This document shows positions 1 to 9,412 of a stretch of 62,610 bases of DNA, piece by piece. Made by a program: the position numbers and the translations under genes. Each line of letters starts with the position of its first letter. Positions within the stretch are counted from its first letter, which is position 1. A model generated the notes under the pieces. That model was not told the origin of the DNA. It worked only from the letters and a program-made list of their open reading frames with translations, and did not search any database. The stretch is from Flavobacteriales bacterium UBA1937 (GTDB taxonomy: Bacteria; Bacteroidota; Bacteroidia; Flavobacteriales; Weeksellaceae): contig DDFD01000044.1 in NCBI GenBank assembly GCA_002337005.1, positions 1 through 62,610 of the forward strand, written 5' to 3'.

Positions 1-43
1 AAAAAAATAATATAAATCGTTCAACAATTTAAACATTAATACA

Positions 44-412
44 ATGTCAGATTTAAAAAATTTAGCTGAAACGCTAGTAAACTTAACTGTAAAAGACGTA
101 AACGAACTTGCTGCTATCCTTAAGGATGAGTACGGAATTGAGCCTGCTGCTGCTGCTGTAGTTGTAGCTGCTGGTGGAGCTGCTGATGCTGCTGAAGAAA
201 AAACTGAATTCGACGTAATCCTTAAAGCTGCTGGTGCTTCTAAATTAGCTATCGTTAAATTAGTAAAAGATTTAACTGGTGCTGGTCTTAAAGAAGCTAA
301 AGATATGGTAGATGGTGCTCCAACTGCTATTAAAGAAGGTGCTTCTAAAGACGAAGCTGAAGCTCTTAAGAAACAATTAGAAGAAGCTGGTGCAGAAGTA
401 GAATTAAAATAA
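44..412 (+). CDS. rplL: 50S ribosomal protein L7/L12
   Basis: Stalk protein of the large ribosomal subunit that recruits and stimulates translation factors. The 122 aa match the family length. An N-terminal helical dimerisation region (about 1-37) is followed by an Ala-rich hinge (about 36-52) and the C-terminal factor-binding domain (about 54-122), with the conserved helix containing GLKEAKDMVDGAP and the typical VELK end. It is first in the visible part of the standard rplL-rpoB-rpoC order. The preceding gene (probably rplJ) lies outside the window. A hairpin follows the stop, so read-through into rpoB may be partial. Confidence 0.98.
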   Translation: MSDLKNLAETLVNLTVKDVNELAAILKDEYGIEPAAAAVVVAAGGAADAAEEKTEFDVILKAAGASKLAIVKLVKDLTGAGLKEAKDMVDGAPTAIKEGASKDEAEALKKQLEEAGAEVELK

Positions 413-434
413 TCTATTTACACCAAATAAGACT

Positions 435-470
435 TAGACCTTCCCAATTATGGGTAGGTCTATGTCTATT
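435..470 (+). terminator. hairpin after rplL, terminator or attenuator
   Basis: TAGACCT and TCCCA arms pair with TGGG and TAGGTCTA around a short loop, followed by a T-rich stretch (TGTCTATTTT). The T-run is interrupted, so partial termination between rplL and rpoB is as likely as full termination (inference). Confidence 0.6.
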
Positions 471-595
471 TTAAGAGTTAAATTTTTCAAAACATTTAAC
501 TTGTTGATTTTCAGTAATTTGAAAATTTAAAATTCAAGAAAAAAAATATTTTGCATTACGCTGTGAAAAGATATACCAGCGTTGCAGTTAGTTAA

Positions 596-662
596 GAGCC
601 AAGAATAAAGAAAAAAGAGCCAAGACTCAGTCTTTTATCTTTTATCTTTCCTCTTTTTTCTT
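596..662. repeat. heptad repeat array with inverted arms upstream of rpoB
   Basis: Consecutive 7-mers GAGCCAA, GAATAAA, GAAAAAA, GAGCCAA, GACTCAG are followed by pyrimidine 7-mers TCTTTTA, TCTTTTA, TCTTTCC and TCTTTTTTC. AAGAAAAAAGAG (608-619) is the perfect reverse complement of CTCTTTTTTCTT (651-662), so the transcript can fold back on itself. Confidence 0.8.
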
Positions 663-720
663 ACTGATATTTTTTAAAATAAAGTAAAATATTTTTTAAC
701 CCAACTTTTCTTACCATTTT

Positions 721-3700
721 ATGAGTAAATCAAAAGCTATCACAAGCACTCAGGAAAATCAAAGAATTAACTTTTCTTCTGCGAAAGGTAATGTTGTAAC
801 TCCAGATTTCTTAGATATCCAGTTACAATCTTTCAAAGAGTTTTTTCAGTTAGATACTCTTCCTGAGGACAGATTGAACGAAGGTCTTTACAAGACTTTC
901 CAAGAAAATTTTCCTATCACAGACTCTAGAAACCAATTCGTTTTAGAATTTCTAGATTATTTGGTAGATTCTCCTCGTTATTCTATTGACGAATGCGTGG
1001 AAAGAGGATTGACGTATTCAGTTCCTCTAAAAGCAAGACTTAAATTATACTGTACAGACCCGGAACACGAAGATTTCCAAACGGTTATTCAAGATGTATA
1101 TTTAGGTCCAGTTCCTTATATGACACCTTCTGGTTCTTTCATCATCAATGGTGCAGAACGTGTAATTGTAACACAGTTACACAGATCTCCAGGTGTTTTC
1201 TTCGGGCAAACTTATCACGCCAATGGAACTAAACTGTACTATTCAAGAATTATCCCTTTTAAAGGATCTTGGATGGAATTTACTACGGATATCAATAACG
1301 TAATGTATGCGTATATTGACCGTAAAAAGAAATTACCACTTACTACTTTGCTTAGAGCAATCGGTTATGAATCTGATAAAGAAATTCTTCAGATTTTTGA
1401 CTTAGCAGAAGAAGTAAAAGTATCTAAAGCGAATCTTAAAAAAGTTCAAGGGAGAACTTTAGCAGCTAGAGTATTGAATACTTGGTTCGAAGATTTCGTA
1501 GACGAAGATACAGGTGAGGTAGTTTCTATCGAAAGAAATGAAATTATTCTTGATAGAGAAACGATTCTTGAAAAAGAACATCTTGACCTTATTCTTGATG
1601 CTGGTGTTAAGTCTATCTTAATCCACAACGAGAATAGTGGTGAGTTTTCTATCATTCAAAATACACTACAAAAAGACCCTACCAACTCAGAAAAAGAAGC
1701 GGTAGAGTACATTTATCGTCAGTTACGTAATGCAGATCCACCAGATGAAGAAACTGCAAGAGGAATCATTGAAAAATTATTCTTCTCTGAGCAAAGATAT
1801 TCTCTTGGTGAAGTAGGACGTTACAGATTGAACAAAAAATTAGGACTTAATATCCCTACGACTACTGAAGTTCTTACCAAAGAAGATATTATCTCTATCG
1901 TAAGACACTTAATAGAGCTTGCAAACTCTAAAACTGAAGTAGATGATATTGACCACTTATCAAACAGAAGAATTAAAACTGTTGGTGAGCAATTAGCAGG
2001 GCAATTTGGTGTAGGTCTTTCTAGAATTGCAAGAACAATTAAAGAAAGAATGAACGTAAGAGATAACGAAATCTTTACGCCACTAGATTTAGTAAATGCT
2101 AAAACATTAACATCAGTAATCAACTCATTCTTTGGTACGAACCAGCTTTCTCAGTTTATGGACCAAACCAATCCATTGTCTGAAATCACTCACAAGAGAA
2201 GACTTTCAGCTTTAGGACCTGGTGGTTTATCAAGAGAAAGAGCAGGTTTCGAGGTGCGAGACGTTCACCATACTCACTACGGAAGAATTTGCCCGATTGA
2301 AACTCCAGAAGGACCAAACATCGGTTTGATTTCTTCACTAGGTTGTTATGCTAAAATCAATACTTTAGGTTTCATAGAAACACCTTATAGAAAAGTAGAA
2401 AATGGTAAAGTAGATTTCTCTGCAGCTCCAATTTTCTTAAATGCTGAAGATGAAGAAGGTAAAGTAATTGCACAGGCAAACGTAGATTTAGCAGAAGATG
2501 GTACATTTAATACAGAGAGAGTTATTGCTCGTTTAGATGGAGACTATCCTGTAGTAACTCCTACAGAAGTAGAATTATTAGATATTGCACCTAACCAGAT
2601 TGCTGGTATTTCTGCATCTTTAATTCCATTCTTAGAGCATGATGATGCGAACCGTGCATTGATGGGATCAAACATGATGCGTCAGGCTGTTCCGTTATTA
2701 AAACCTGAAGCTCCTGTAGTAGGTACAGGTCTTGAAAAACAAGTAGCCGCAGATTCTAGAATTCTAATTAATGCAGACGGAAATGGAGTAGTAGAATATG
2801 TAGATGCTGATAGAATTGTAATTAAATACGAAAGAAGTGAAGACGAAGACCTAGTAAGTTTCGAATCTGCTACTAAAACGTATAATCTTACTAAATTTAG
2901 AAAAACCAACCAATCTACAACCATTACTCTTAGACCAAACGTAAGAGTAGGCGATTCTGTAGTAAAAGGACAAGTGCTTTGTGATGGTTATGCTACCGAA
3001 AAAGGAGAATTAGCTTTGGGTAGAAACCTTACCGTAGCATTCATGCCTTGGAAAGGGTATAACTTCGAGGATGCAATTGTAATCAATGAAAAAGTAGTAA
3101 GAGAAGACTGGTTTACTTCTATTCACGTAGATGAATATTCTCTTGAAGTAAGAGATACCAAACTAGGTATGGAAGAATTGACTGCAGATATTCCTAACGT
3201 TTCTGAAGAGGCTACCAAAGACCTTGATGAAAATGGTATGATTAGAATTGGTGCAGAAGTGAAACCTGGTGATATCTTAATTGGTAAAATCACTCCAAAA
3301 GGTGAATCTGATCCTACTCCGGAAGAAAAACTTCTTAGAGCAATTTTTGGTGACAAAGCTGGTGATGTAAAAGATGCTTCTTTGAAAGCAGATTCTTCAC
3401 TAAGAGGTGTAGTTATCAATAAAAAATTATTCTCAAGAAATATCAAAGACAAGAAAAAAAGAACTGAAGAGAAGCTTAAACTTGAAGAAATCGAAAACAG
3501 ATACAAAGCTCAGTTCGATGAATTAAGAAATACCCTTCTTGAAAAACTAAATACTCTTGTTAATGGTAAAACTTCTCAAGGTGTTAATAATGATTTAGAA
3601 GAAGAAATCATTCCAAAAGGAGCTAAGTTTACGCTGAAACTTCTTCAATCTGTAGAAGATTACGTAAACGTAAGTGGTTCTGATTGGACGGTAGATGCTG

Positions 3701-4548
3701 ATAAAAATGAATTAATCAAACAATTAATTCACAATTATAAAATTAAATATAATGATATTCAAGGAGTTAAAAACCGTGAGAAATATGCAATTTCTATCGG
3801 AGATGAGCTACCAGCAGGTATCATTAAACTAGCTAAAGTTTACATCGCTAAAAAACGTAAATTAAACGTAGGTGATAAAATGGCAGGTCGTCACGGTAAC
3901 AAAGGTATCGTGTCTAGAATCGTAAGAGAAGAAGATATGCCATTCTTAGAAGACGGAACTCCAGTAGATATCGTATTGAATCCACTAGGTGTACCTTCTC
4001 GTATGAACATTGGACAGATTTACGAAACCGTTTTAGGATGGGCTGGTAAAAAATTAGGATTAAAATTTGCTACCCCAATCTTTGATGGAGCAAGTTTAGA
4101 CCAAATTTCTGAATATACAGACAAAGCTGGTTTACCAATCTACGGAAGCACTTATCTATATGATGGTGGTACTGGTGAGAGATTTGCTCAGCCAGCAACA
4201 GTAGGGGTAATTTATATGTTGAAACTTGGTCACATGGTAGATGATAAAATGCACGCACGTTCTATTGGTCCATATTCATTAATTACTCAGCAACCTCTTG
4301 GTGGTAAAGCACAATTTGGTGGTCAGAGATTCGGAGAGATGGAGGTTTGGGCTCTAGAAGCATTCGGTGCATCTAATATCTTGAGAGAAATCTTAACCGT
4401 GAAATCAGACGACGTAATCGGTAGAGCGAAGACGTATGAAGCAATCGCAAAAGGGGAGGCAATGCCAGAACCTGGTATTCCAGAATCTTTCAACGTATTG
4501 TTACACGAATTACAAGGTCTAGGTCTTGATATAAGACTAGAAGAGTAA
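721..4548 (+). CDS. rpoB: DNA-directed RNA polymerase subunit beta
   Basis: Catalytic beta subunit of RNA polymerase; 1275 aa, a normal length for Bacteroidota. The rifampicin-binding region is at about residues 471-505 and keeps the wild-type positions (QLSQFMDQTNPLSEITHKRR with the following SALGPGG), so no resistance change is visible. The C-terminal region carries GDKMAGRHGNKG and the HMVDDKMHARSIGPYS segment that contacts nucleic acid and beta prime. The ATG follows an A/T-rich leader without Shine-Dalgarno, as usual in this phylum. rpoC follows after 117 bp of mostly heptad repeat DNA. Confidence 0.99.
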   Translation: MSKSKAITSTQENQRINFSSAKGNVVTPDFLDIQLQSFKEFFQLDTLPEDRLNEGLYKTFQENFPITDSRNQFVLEFLDYLVDSPRYSIDECVERGLTYSVPLKARLKLYCTDPEHEDFQTVIQDVYLGPVPYMTPSGSFIINGAERVIVTQLHRSPGVFFGQTYHANGTKLYYSRIIPFKGSWMEFTTDINNVMYAYIDRKKKLPLTTLLRAIGYESDKEILQIFDLAEEVKVSKANLKKVQGRTLAARVLNTWFEDFVDEDTGEVVSIERNEIILDRETILEKEHLDLILDAGVKSILIHNENSGEFSIIQNTLQKDPTNSEKEAVEYIYRQLRNADPPDEETARGIIEKLFFSEQRYSLGEVGRYRLNKKLGLNIPTTTEVLTKEDIISIVRHLIELANSKTEVDDIDHLSNRRIKTVGEQLAGQFGVGLSRIARTIKERMNVRDNEIFTPLDLVNAKTLTSVINSFFGTNQLSQFMDQTNPLSEITHKRRLSALGPGGLSRERAGFEVRDVHHTHYGRICPIETPEGPNIGLISSLGCYAKINTLGFIETPYRKVENGKVDFSAAPIFLNAEDEEGKVIAQANVDLAEDGTFNTERVIARLDGDYPVVTPTEVELLDIAPNQIAGISASLIPFLEHDDANRALMGSNMMRQAVPLLKPEAPVVGTGLEKQVAADSRILINADGNGVVEYVDADRIVIKYERSEDEDLVSFESATKTYNLTKFRKTNQSTTITLRPNVRVGDSVVKGQVLCDGYATEKGELALGRNLTVAFMPWKGYNFEDAIVINEKVVREDWFTSIHVDEYSLEVRDTKLGMEELTADIPNVSEEATKDLDENGMIRIGAEVKPGDILIGKITPKGESDPTPEEKLLRAIFGDKAGDVKDASLKADSSLRGVVINKKLFSRNIKDKKKRTEEKLKLEEIENRYKAQFDELRNTLLEKLNTLVNGKTSQGVNNDLEEEIIPKGAKFTLKLLQSVEDYVNVSGSDWTVDADKNELIKQLIHNYKIKYNDIQGVKNREKYAISIGDELPAGIIKLAKVYIAKKRKLNVGDKMAGRHGNKGIVSRIVREEDMPFLEDGTPVDIVLNPLGVPSRMNIGQIYETVLGWAGKKLGLKFATPIFDGASLDQISEYTDKAGLPIYGSTYLYDGGTGERFAQPATVGVIYMLKLGHMVDDKMHARSIGPYSLITQQPLGGKAQFGGQRFGEMEVWALEAFGASNILREILTVKSDDVIGRAKTYEAIAKGEAMPEPGIPESFNVLLHELQGLGLDIRLEE

Positions 4549-4575
4549 TTTTAAATTTTAAATTATAAATTTTGG
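4548..4575. repeat. heptad repeat after rpoB
   Basis: Four consecutive 7-mers (ATTTTAA, ATTTTAA, ATTATAA, ATTTTGG) start on the last base of the rpoB stop codon. Confidence 0.75.
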
Positions 4576-4623
4576 ATGAAAATTTTGATTAAAATAATGA
4601 AGGAGTTAGTAGTAAATGATATT

Positions 4624-4658
4624 AATCTAAAATCTAAAATCTAAAATCTAAAATCTAT
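4624..4658. repeat. heptad repeat in the rpoC leader
   Basis: Four perfect AATCTAA units plus one AATCTAT end 7 bp before the rpoC ATG. This is the most regular of the heptad arrays in the window. Confidence 0.9.
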
Positions 4659-4665
4659 AAAAATT

Positions 4666-7600
4666 ATGTCAAAAAATAAATCAAGTAGATTTAATAAAAT
4701 CACCATCGGTTTAGCTTCGCCAGAGATTATTCTTCAAGAATCTAAAGGAGAAGTTTTAAAACCTGAAACGATTAATTATAGAACTCACAAACCAGAAAGA
4801 GACGGTTTGTTCTGCGAGAAAATCTTCGGTCCTGTGAAGGATTACGAATGTGCTTGTGGTAAATATAAGAGAATTCGTTACAAAGGTATCGTTTGCGACC
4901 GTTGTGGTGTAGAAGTTACGGAGAAAAAAGTACGTAGAGAGAGAATTGGGCATATCAATTTGGTAGTTCCTGTTGCTCATATCTGGTATTTCCGTTCACT
5001 TCCAAACAAAATTGGTTATCTATTAGGATTACCTTCCAAAAAATTAGATATGATTATTTACTACGAAAGATACGTAGTAATTCAACAAGGTATTGCTAAA
5101 AAAGCAGACGGTTCTGATTTTGATGAGATGGAATTCCTTACAGAAGAAGAATATCTAGATATCCTAGAAACTCTTCCTATTGAAAACCAATATTTAGATG
5201 ATTCTGACCCAAATAAGTTTGTTGCTAAAATGGGGGCTGAAGCGGTAGAAGAATTGTTAAAAAGAATTGACCTAGATTCACTTTCTTTTAACCTTCGTCA
5301 CAAAGCACACAACGAATCTTCTAAACAAAGAAGAACTGAAGCTTTAAAAAGATTAAACGTAGTAGAAGCGCTTAGAGGTGCTAATACCAGAATGATCAAT
5401 AAGCCAGAATGGATGATTATGCGTGTTCTTCCTGTAATACCACCAGAACTAAGACCATTAGTTCCACTAGATGGAGGTAGATTCGCAACATCAGACCTTA
5501 ATGATTTATATAGAAGAGTAATCATTAGAAACAACCGTCTAAAGAGACTTCTTGAGATTAAAGCTCCTGAAGTAATCCTTAGAAATGAGAAGCGTATGCT
5601 TCAGGAAGCGGTAGATTCTTTATTTGATAATACTAGAAAATCTTCTGCTGTAAAATCAGAATCTAACAGACCATTGAAATCACTTTCAGATTCATTGAAA
5701 GGGAAACAAGGTAGATTCCGTCAAAACTTATTAGGAAAAAGGGTAGATTACTCTGCACGTTCGGTAATTGTTGTAGGGCCAAATCTTCAACTTCACGAGT
5801 GTGGTATCCCGAAAGATATGGCTGCAGAATTGTACAAACCGTTTATCATTAGAAAACTAATTGAAAGAGGTATTGTAAAAACAGTAAAATCTGCAAAAAG
5901 AATTATCGATAGAAAAGAACCTGTAGTATATGATATTCTAGAAAACGTGATGAAAGGTCACCCTGTTCTCTTGAACAGAGCACCTACGCTTCACAGATTG
6001 GGTATTCAAGCGTTCCAGCCTAAAATGATTGAAGGTAAAGCAATCCAACTTCACCCATTGGTAACAACGGCTTTCAATGCCGATTTCGATGGTGACCAGA
6101 TGGCGGTACACTTACCACTAGGGCCAGAAGCAATTCTAGAAGCTCAATTATTAATGCTTGGTTCTCAGAATATCTTGAACCCTGCAAACGGTTCTCCTAT
6201 TACTGTACCTTCTCAAGACATGGTTCTTGGTCTTTATTTTATGACCAAAGAATTAAGCTCTACTGAAGATATGAAAGTGAAAGGAGAAGGTTTAGTATTC
6301 TATTCTCCAGAAGAAACAGAAATTGCATATTCTGAAGGTAAAGTTTCTCTTAATGCAAAAGTAAAATGTAGATTGCCTTTTAAAAATGAAGATGGAGAAA
6401 TTGTAACTAAGCTTCAAGATGCTACTGTAGGTAGAATTTTGTTTAATCAAATTGTACCTAAACAAGTAGGATTTATTAATGAACTATTGACTAAAAAATC
6501 ATTAAGAAACGTAATTGGTAAAATCTTAGCAGATACAGATTTCCCGACTACGGTAAAATTCCTTGATGATATGAAAAACTTAGGTTATATGAACGCCTTC
6601 AAAGGAGGTCTTTCATTTAGTTTGAGTGATATCGTAGTTCCTGTAGAGAAAAAGAAAATGATTGCTCAAGCTGTAGAAACCGTAGATGAAATCAAAGGAA
6701 ACTACAACATGGGTCTTATCACAGATACAGAACGTTATAACCAAGTAATTGACGTTTGGACGAATACCAACGCTGGTCTTACAGAAATGATTATGAGCAG
6801 AATGAAAACCGATAAAGGTGGTTTCAACTCTGTTTATATGATGCTAGATTCTGGTGCAAGGGGTTCTAAAGAACAGATCCGTCAGTTATCTGGGATGAGA
6901 GGTTTGATGGCAAAACCACAAAAAGCTGGTGCTGTAGGTGCAGAAATTATCGAAAACCCAATTGTAGCAAACTTTAAAGAAGGTTTATCTATTTTGGAAT
7001 ACTTTATCTCTACTCACGGTGCTCGTAAAGGTCTTGCAGATACCGCTCTTAAAACGGCGGATGCTGGTTACTTAACAAGAAGATTGGTAGATGTAGCACA
7101 AGACGTTATCATTACAGAAGATGATTGTGGTACATTAAGAGGTACAGAAGTTTCGGCTCTTAAGAAAAATGACGAAATCGTAGAAAAGCTATCTGAAAGA
7201 ATTTTAGGTAGAGTTTCTCTTCACAATATTTATGATCCTGAAAATGACGAAATTTTAGTTAATGCAGATGAAATCATCAACGAAGAATTAGCTAGAAAAA
7301 TAGAAACAGCAGGTATAGAAATTGTAGAAGTACGTTCACCATTAACTTGTGAAGCTAAAAAAGGTATCTGTGCTAAATGTTATGGTAGAAACCTAGCTAC
7401 TGGTAAACCAATTCACATGGGTGAAGCAGTAGGTGTAATTGCAGCACAATCTATTGGTGAACCAGGTACACAGTTAACGCTGAGAACCTTCCACCAAGGG
7501 GGTACTGCAGGTAACGTTTCAGAAAATCCTACAATTGTAGCGAAAAGAGACGGTATCGTAGAAATGGATGAATTAAGAACCATTATCTCTGAAGACGAAA

Positions 7601-8931
7601 ACGGTAATGAAGCAGATATTGTAATTTCTCGTTCTACAGAATTCCGTTTAGTAGCAGATAATGCTGCTAGAACACCATTAATGGTTGCAAACGTACCTTA
7701 CGGTTCTTCACTATCTGTGAAGCCAGGCGATAAAGTGAAAAAAGGAGACCTTATTGCAAAATGGGATCCATATAACGCTGTTATCATCGCTGAAACAGCT
7801 GGTAAAGTAGAATACGAAGACATCATTCAAGGTATTTCTTTCCAATTAGAAATTGACGAACAAACTGGTTTTGAAGAAAAAGTAATCTCAGAATCTAGAA
7901 ATAAGAAAGCAATTCCTACCTTAAAAGTAGTAGATTCTAAAGGTGTAGAGCAAAAAGCTTACAACTTACCAGTAGGAGCTCACTTAATGGTAAATGATGG
8001 CGAAAAAATTAAGGCTGGTAAAGTCTTAATTAAAATCCCAAGAAAATCTGCAAAAGCAGGGGATATTACCGGAGGTCTTCCGAGAGTTACCGAATTATTC
8101 GAAGCTAGAAATCCTTCTAACCCTGCAGTTGTTACAGAAATAGATGGTGTAGTTTCTTATGGTAAAATTAAGAGAGGTAACCGTGAGTTGGTAGTAGAAT
8201 CTAAAACAGGTGAGGTTAAGAAATATTTAGTAAAACTTTCTAACCAAATCTTAGTTCAGGAAAATGACTTCGTGAGAGCTGGTTCGCCACTTTCTGATGG
8301 TTCTGTAACTCCTGATGATATTCTTAAAATCAAAGGGCCTACTGCAGTTCAAGAATACTTAGTAAACGAAATTCAAGAAGTTTACCGTTTACAAGGGGTG
8401 AAGATTGATGATAAACATTTCGAAATCATCGTAAGACAGATGATGACAAAAGTAGAAATTGTAGATGGTGGTGATACCCAATTCTTAGAAGGAAGCTTAG
8501 AACATAAATACGACTTCTTAGAAGAAAACAACAGAGTTTTTGGATTAAAAGTAGTAGTTGAACCAGGTGATTCTAAAATCTTCAAAGCAGGTCAAATGAT
8601 CACTGCTAGAGAATTGAGAGACGAAAATTCTAAGTTGAAGAGAGAAGACCTTCAGTTAGTAGAAGTTCGTGAAGCACTTACTGCTACAGCTACTCCAGTA
8701 TTACAAGGTATTACAAGAGCAGCATTACAAACCAAGTCATTTATGTCTGCGGCATCTTTCCAAGAAACTACAAAAGTTCTCAACGAAGCAGCAGTGTCTG
8801 GTAAAGTAGATGAACTTAATGGTCTTAAAGAAAATGTAATTGTAGGTCATAGAATTCCTGCAGGTACAGGTCTTAAAGTTTACCAAAATGTAATTGTAGG
8901 TTCTAACAAAGAATTCGAAGAATTAAATTAA
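4666..8931 (+). CDS. rpoC: DNA-directed RNA polymerase subunit beta prime
   Basis: Largest RNA polymerase subunit, carrying the catalytic Mg-binding loop. The 1421 aa include a zinc-binding cluster near residues 60-80 (CACGKYK and CDRCG), the absolutely conserved NADFDGDQM at about 471-479 with the three catalytic Asp residues, and the second zinc site at about 895-906 (CEAKKGICAKCYG). The bridge helix/trigger loop region (QSIGEPGTQLTLRTFH) is intact. It is co-oriented with rpoB and followed by a strong hairpin terminator. Confidence 0.99.
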   Translation: MSKNKSSRFNKITIGLASPEIILQESKGEVLKPETINYRTHKPERDGLFCEKIFGPVKDYECACGKYKRIRYKGIVCDRCGVEVTEKKVRRERIGHINLVVPVAHIWYFRSLPNKIGYLLGLPSKKLDMIIYYERYVVIQQGIAKKADGSDFDEMEFLTEEEYLDILETLPIENQYLDDSDPNKFVAKMGAEAVEELLKRIDLDSLSFNLRHKAHNESSKQRRTEALKRLNVVEALRGANTRMINKPEWMIMRVLPVIPPELRPLVPLDGGRFATSDLNDLYRRVIIRNNRLKRLLEIKAPEVILRNEKRMLQEAVDSLFDNTRKSSAVKSESNRPLKSLSDSLKGKQGRFRQNLLGKRVDYSARSVIVVGPNLQLHECGIPKDMAAELYKPFIIRKLIERGIVKTVKSAKRIIDRKEPVVYDILENVMKGHPVLLNRAPTLHRLGIQAFQPKMIEGKAIQLHPLVTTAFNADFDGDQMAVHLPLGPEAILEAQLLMLGSQNILNPANGSPITVPSQDMVLGLYFMTKELSSTEDMKVKGEGLVFYSPEETEIAYSEGKVSLNAKVKCRLPFKNEDGEIVTKLQDATVGRILFNQIVPKQVGFINELLTKKSLRNVIGKILADTDFPTTVKFLDDMKNLGYMNAFKGGLSFSLSDIVVPVEKKKMIAQAVETVDEIKGNYNMGLITDTERYNQVIDVWTNTNAGLTEMIMSRMKTDKGGFNSVYMMLDSGARGSKEQIRQLSGMRGLMAKPQKAGAVGAEIIENPIVANFKEGLSILEYFISTHGARKGLADTALKTADAGYLTRRLVDVAQDVIITEDDCGTLRGTEVSALKKNDEIVEKLSERILGRVSLHNIYDPENDEILVNADEIINEELARKIETAGIEIVEVRSPLTCEAKKGICAKCYGRNLATGKPIHMGEAVGVIAAQSIGEPGTQLTLRTFHQGGTAGNVSENPTIVAKRDGIVEMDELRTIISEDENGNEADIVISRSTEFRLVADNAARTPLMVANVPYGSSLSVKPGDKVKKGDLIAKWDPYNAVIIAETAGKVEYEDIIQGISFQLEIDEQTGFEEKVISESRNKKAIPTLKVVDSKGVEQKAYNLPVGAHLMVNDGEKIKAGKVLIKIPRKSAKAGDITGGLPRVTELFEARNPSNPAVVTEIDGVVSYGKIKRGNRELVVESKTGEVKKYLVKLSNQILVQENDFVRAGSPLSDGSVTPDDILKIKGPTAVQEYLVNEIQEVYRLQGVKIDDKHFEIIVRQMMTKVEIVDGGDTQFLEGSLEHKYDFLEENNRVFGLKVVVEPGDSKIFKAGQMITARELRDENSKLKREDLQLVEVREALTATATPVLQGITRAALQTKSFMSAASFQETTKVLNEAAVSGKVDELNGLKENVIVGHRIPAGTGLKVYQNVIVGSNKEFEELN

Positions 8932-8939
8932 AAAATATA

Positions 8940-8978
8940 GGTTTAAAGAATGATTTTTGTTCTTTAAACCTTATTTTT
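8940..8978 (+). terminator. terminator after rpoC
   Basis: GGTTTAAAGAA (8940-8950) pairs perfectly with TTCTTTAAACC (8960-8970), followed by TTATTTTT. It closes the rplL-rpoB-rpoC unit. Confidence 0.85.
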
Positions 8979-8979
8979 G
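8972..8979 (+). promoter_or_regulatory. -7 box for the DUF3467 gene
   Basis: TATTTTTG matches the Bacteroidota -7 consensus TAnnTTTG, 41 nt before the start codon. It overlaps the T-tract of the rpoC terminator. Confidence 0.5.
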
Positions 8980-9020
8980 TAAAAGAATAAATTAATATTT
9001 AACAAATAAATTTTATAACA

Positions 9021-9323
9021 ATGGATAATAACCAAAACCAAGATCAAAACATCAATATCCAATTAAACGAAATGGTAGCTGCTGGTGCATATTGCAATTT
9101 AGCGTTAGTAAACCACTCTCCATCAGAATTCGTATTAGATTTTATCCAATTAATGCCAGGTGTACAACAAGCTCACGTAAGAAGTAGAGTAATCCTAGCA
9201 CCACTACATGCTAAAAGAGTTCTAGCAGCATTAGAGCAAAATATCCAAAACTACGAAGCTCAATTCGGAGAAATCCAAGAAGTTGAACCTTTCGTATTAG
9301 GAGGAGGAAACGCACAAGCTTAA
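9021..9323 (+). CDS. DUF3467 family protein
   Basis: A 100-aa soluble protein of the DUF3467 family, widespread in Bacteroidota directly downstream of rpoC; the molecular function is not established. Recognisable family features are an N-terminal polar Asn/Gln-rich segment, GAYCNLALVNHSPSEFVLDF near residues 22-41, a VRSRVILAP segment and an AKRVLAALEQNIQNYE helix. No signal peptide or membrane segment. The position after rpoC and its own promoter-like box suggest a constitutive, conserved gene. Confidence 0.85.
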   Translation: MDNNQNQDQNINIQLNEMVAAGAYCNLALVNHSPSEFVLDFIQLMPGVQQAHVRSRVILAPLHAKRVLAALEQNIQNYEAQFGEIQEVEPFVLGGGNAQA

Positions 9324-9345
9324 TATTTTTTATATTAATTATATC

Positions 9346-9378
9346 GCCCTAATTTGAAAAAAAATTAGGGCATTTTTT
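9346..9378 (+). terminator. terminator after the DUF3467 gene
   Basis: GCCCTAATTT (9346-9355) pairs with AAATTAGGGC (9362-9371), followed by a run of T. Confidence 0.9.
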
Positions 9379-9412
9379 TATTTATTTTTATTATATTCGA
9401 AAAAAAATATAC

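Larger units (their letters stand above)
413..720. other. rplL-rpoB intergenic region (308 bp)
   Basis: No credible gene. It holds the hairpin at 435-470, a heptad repeat array with inverted arms at 596-660, and an A/T-rich leader directly before the rpoB start. I see no clean TAnnTTTG promoter box, so rpoB is probably transcribed mainly from upstream with modulation here. Confidence 0.7.

Noticed and set aside
2131..2235. Rifampicin-resistance substitutions in rpoB
   Set aside because: The cluster residues equivalent to the common resistance sites look wild-type.
4624..4658. CRISPR-like array
   Set aside because: The heptads are contiguous without spacers and far too short; no cas genes or true CRISPR array are seen anywhere in the window.
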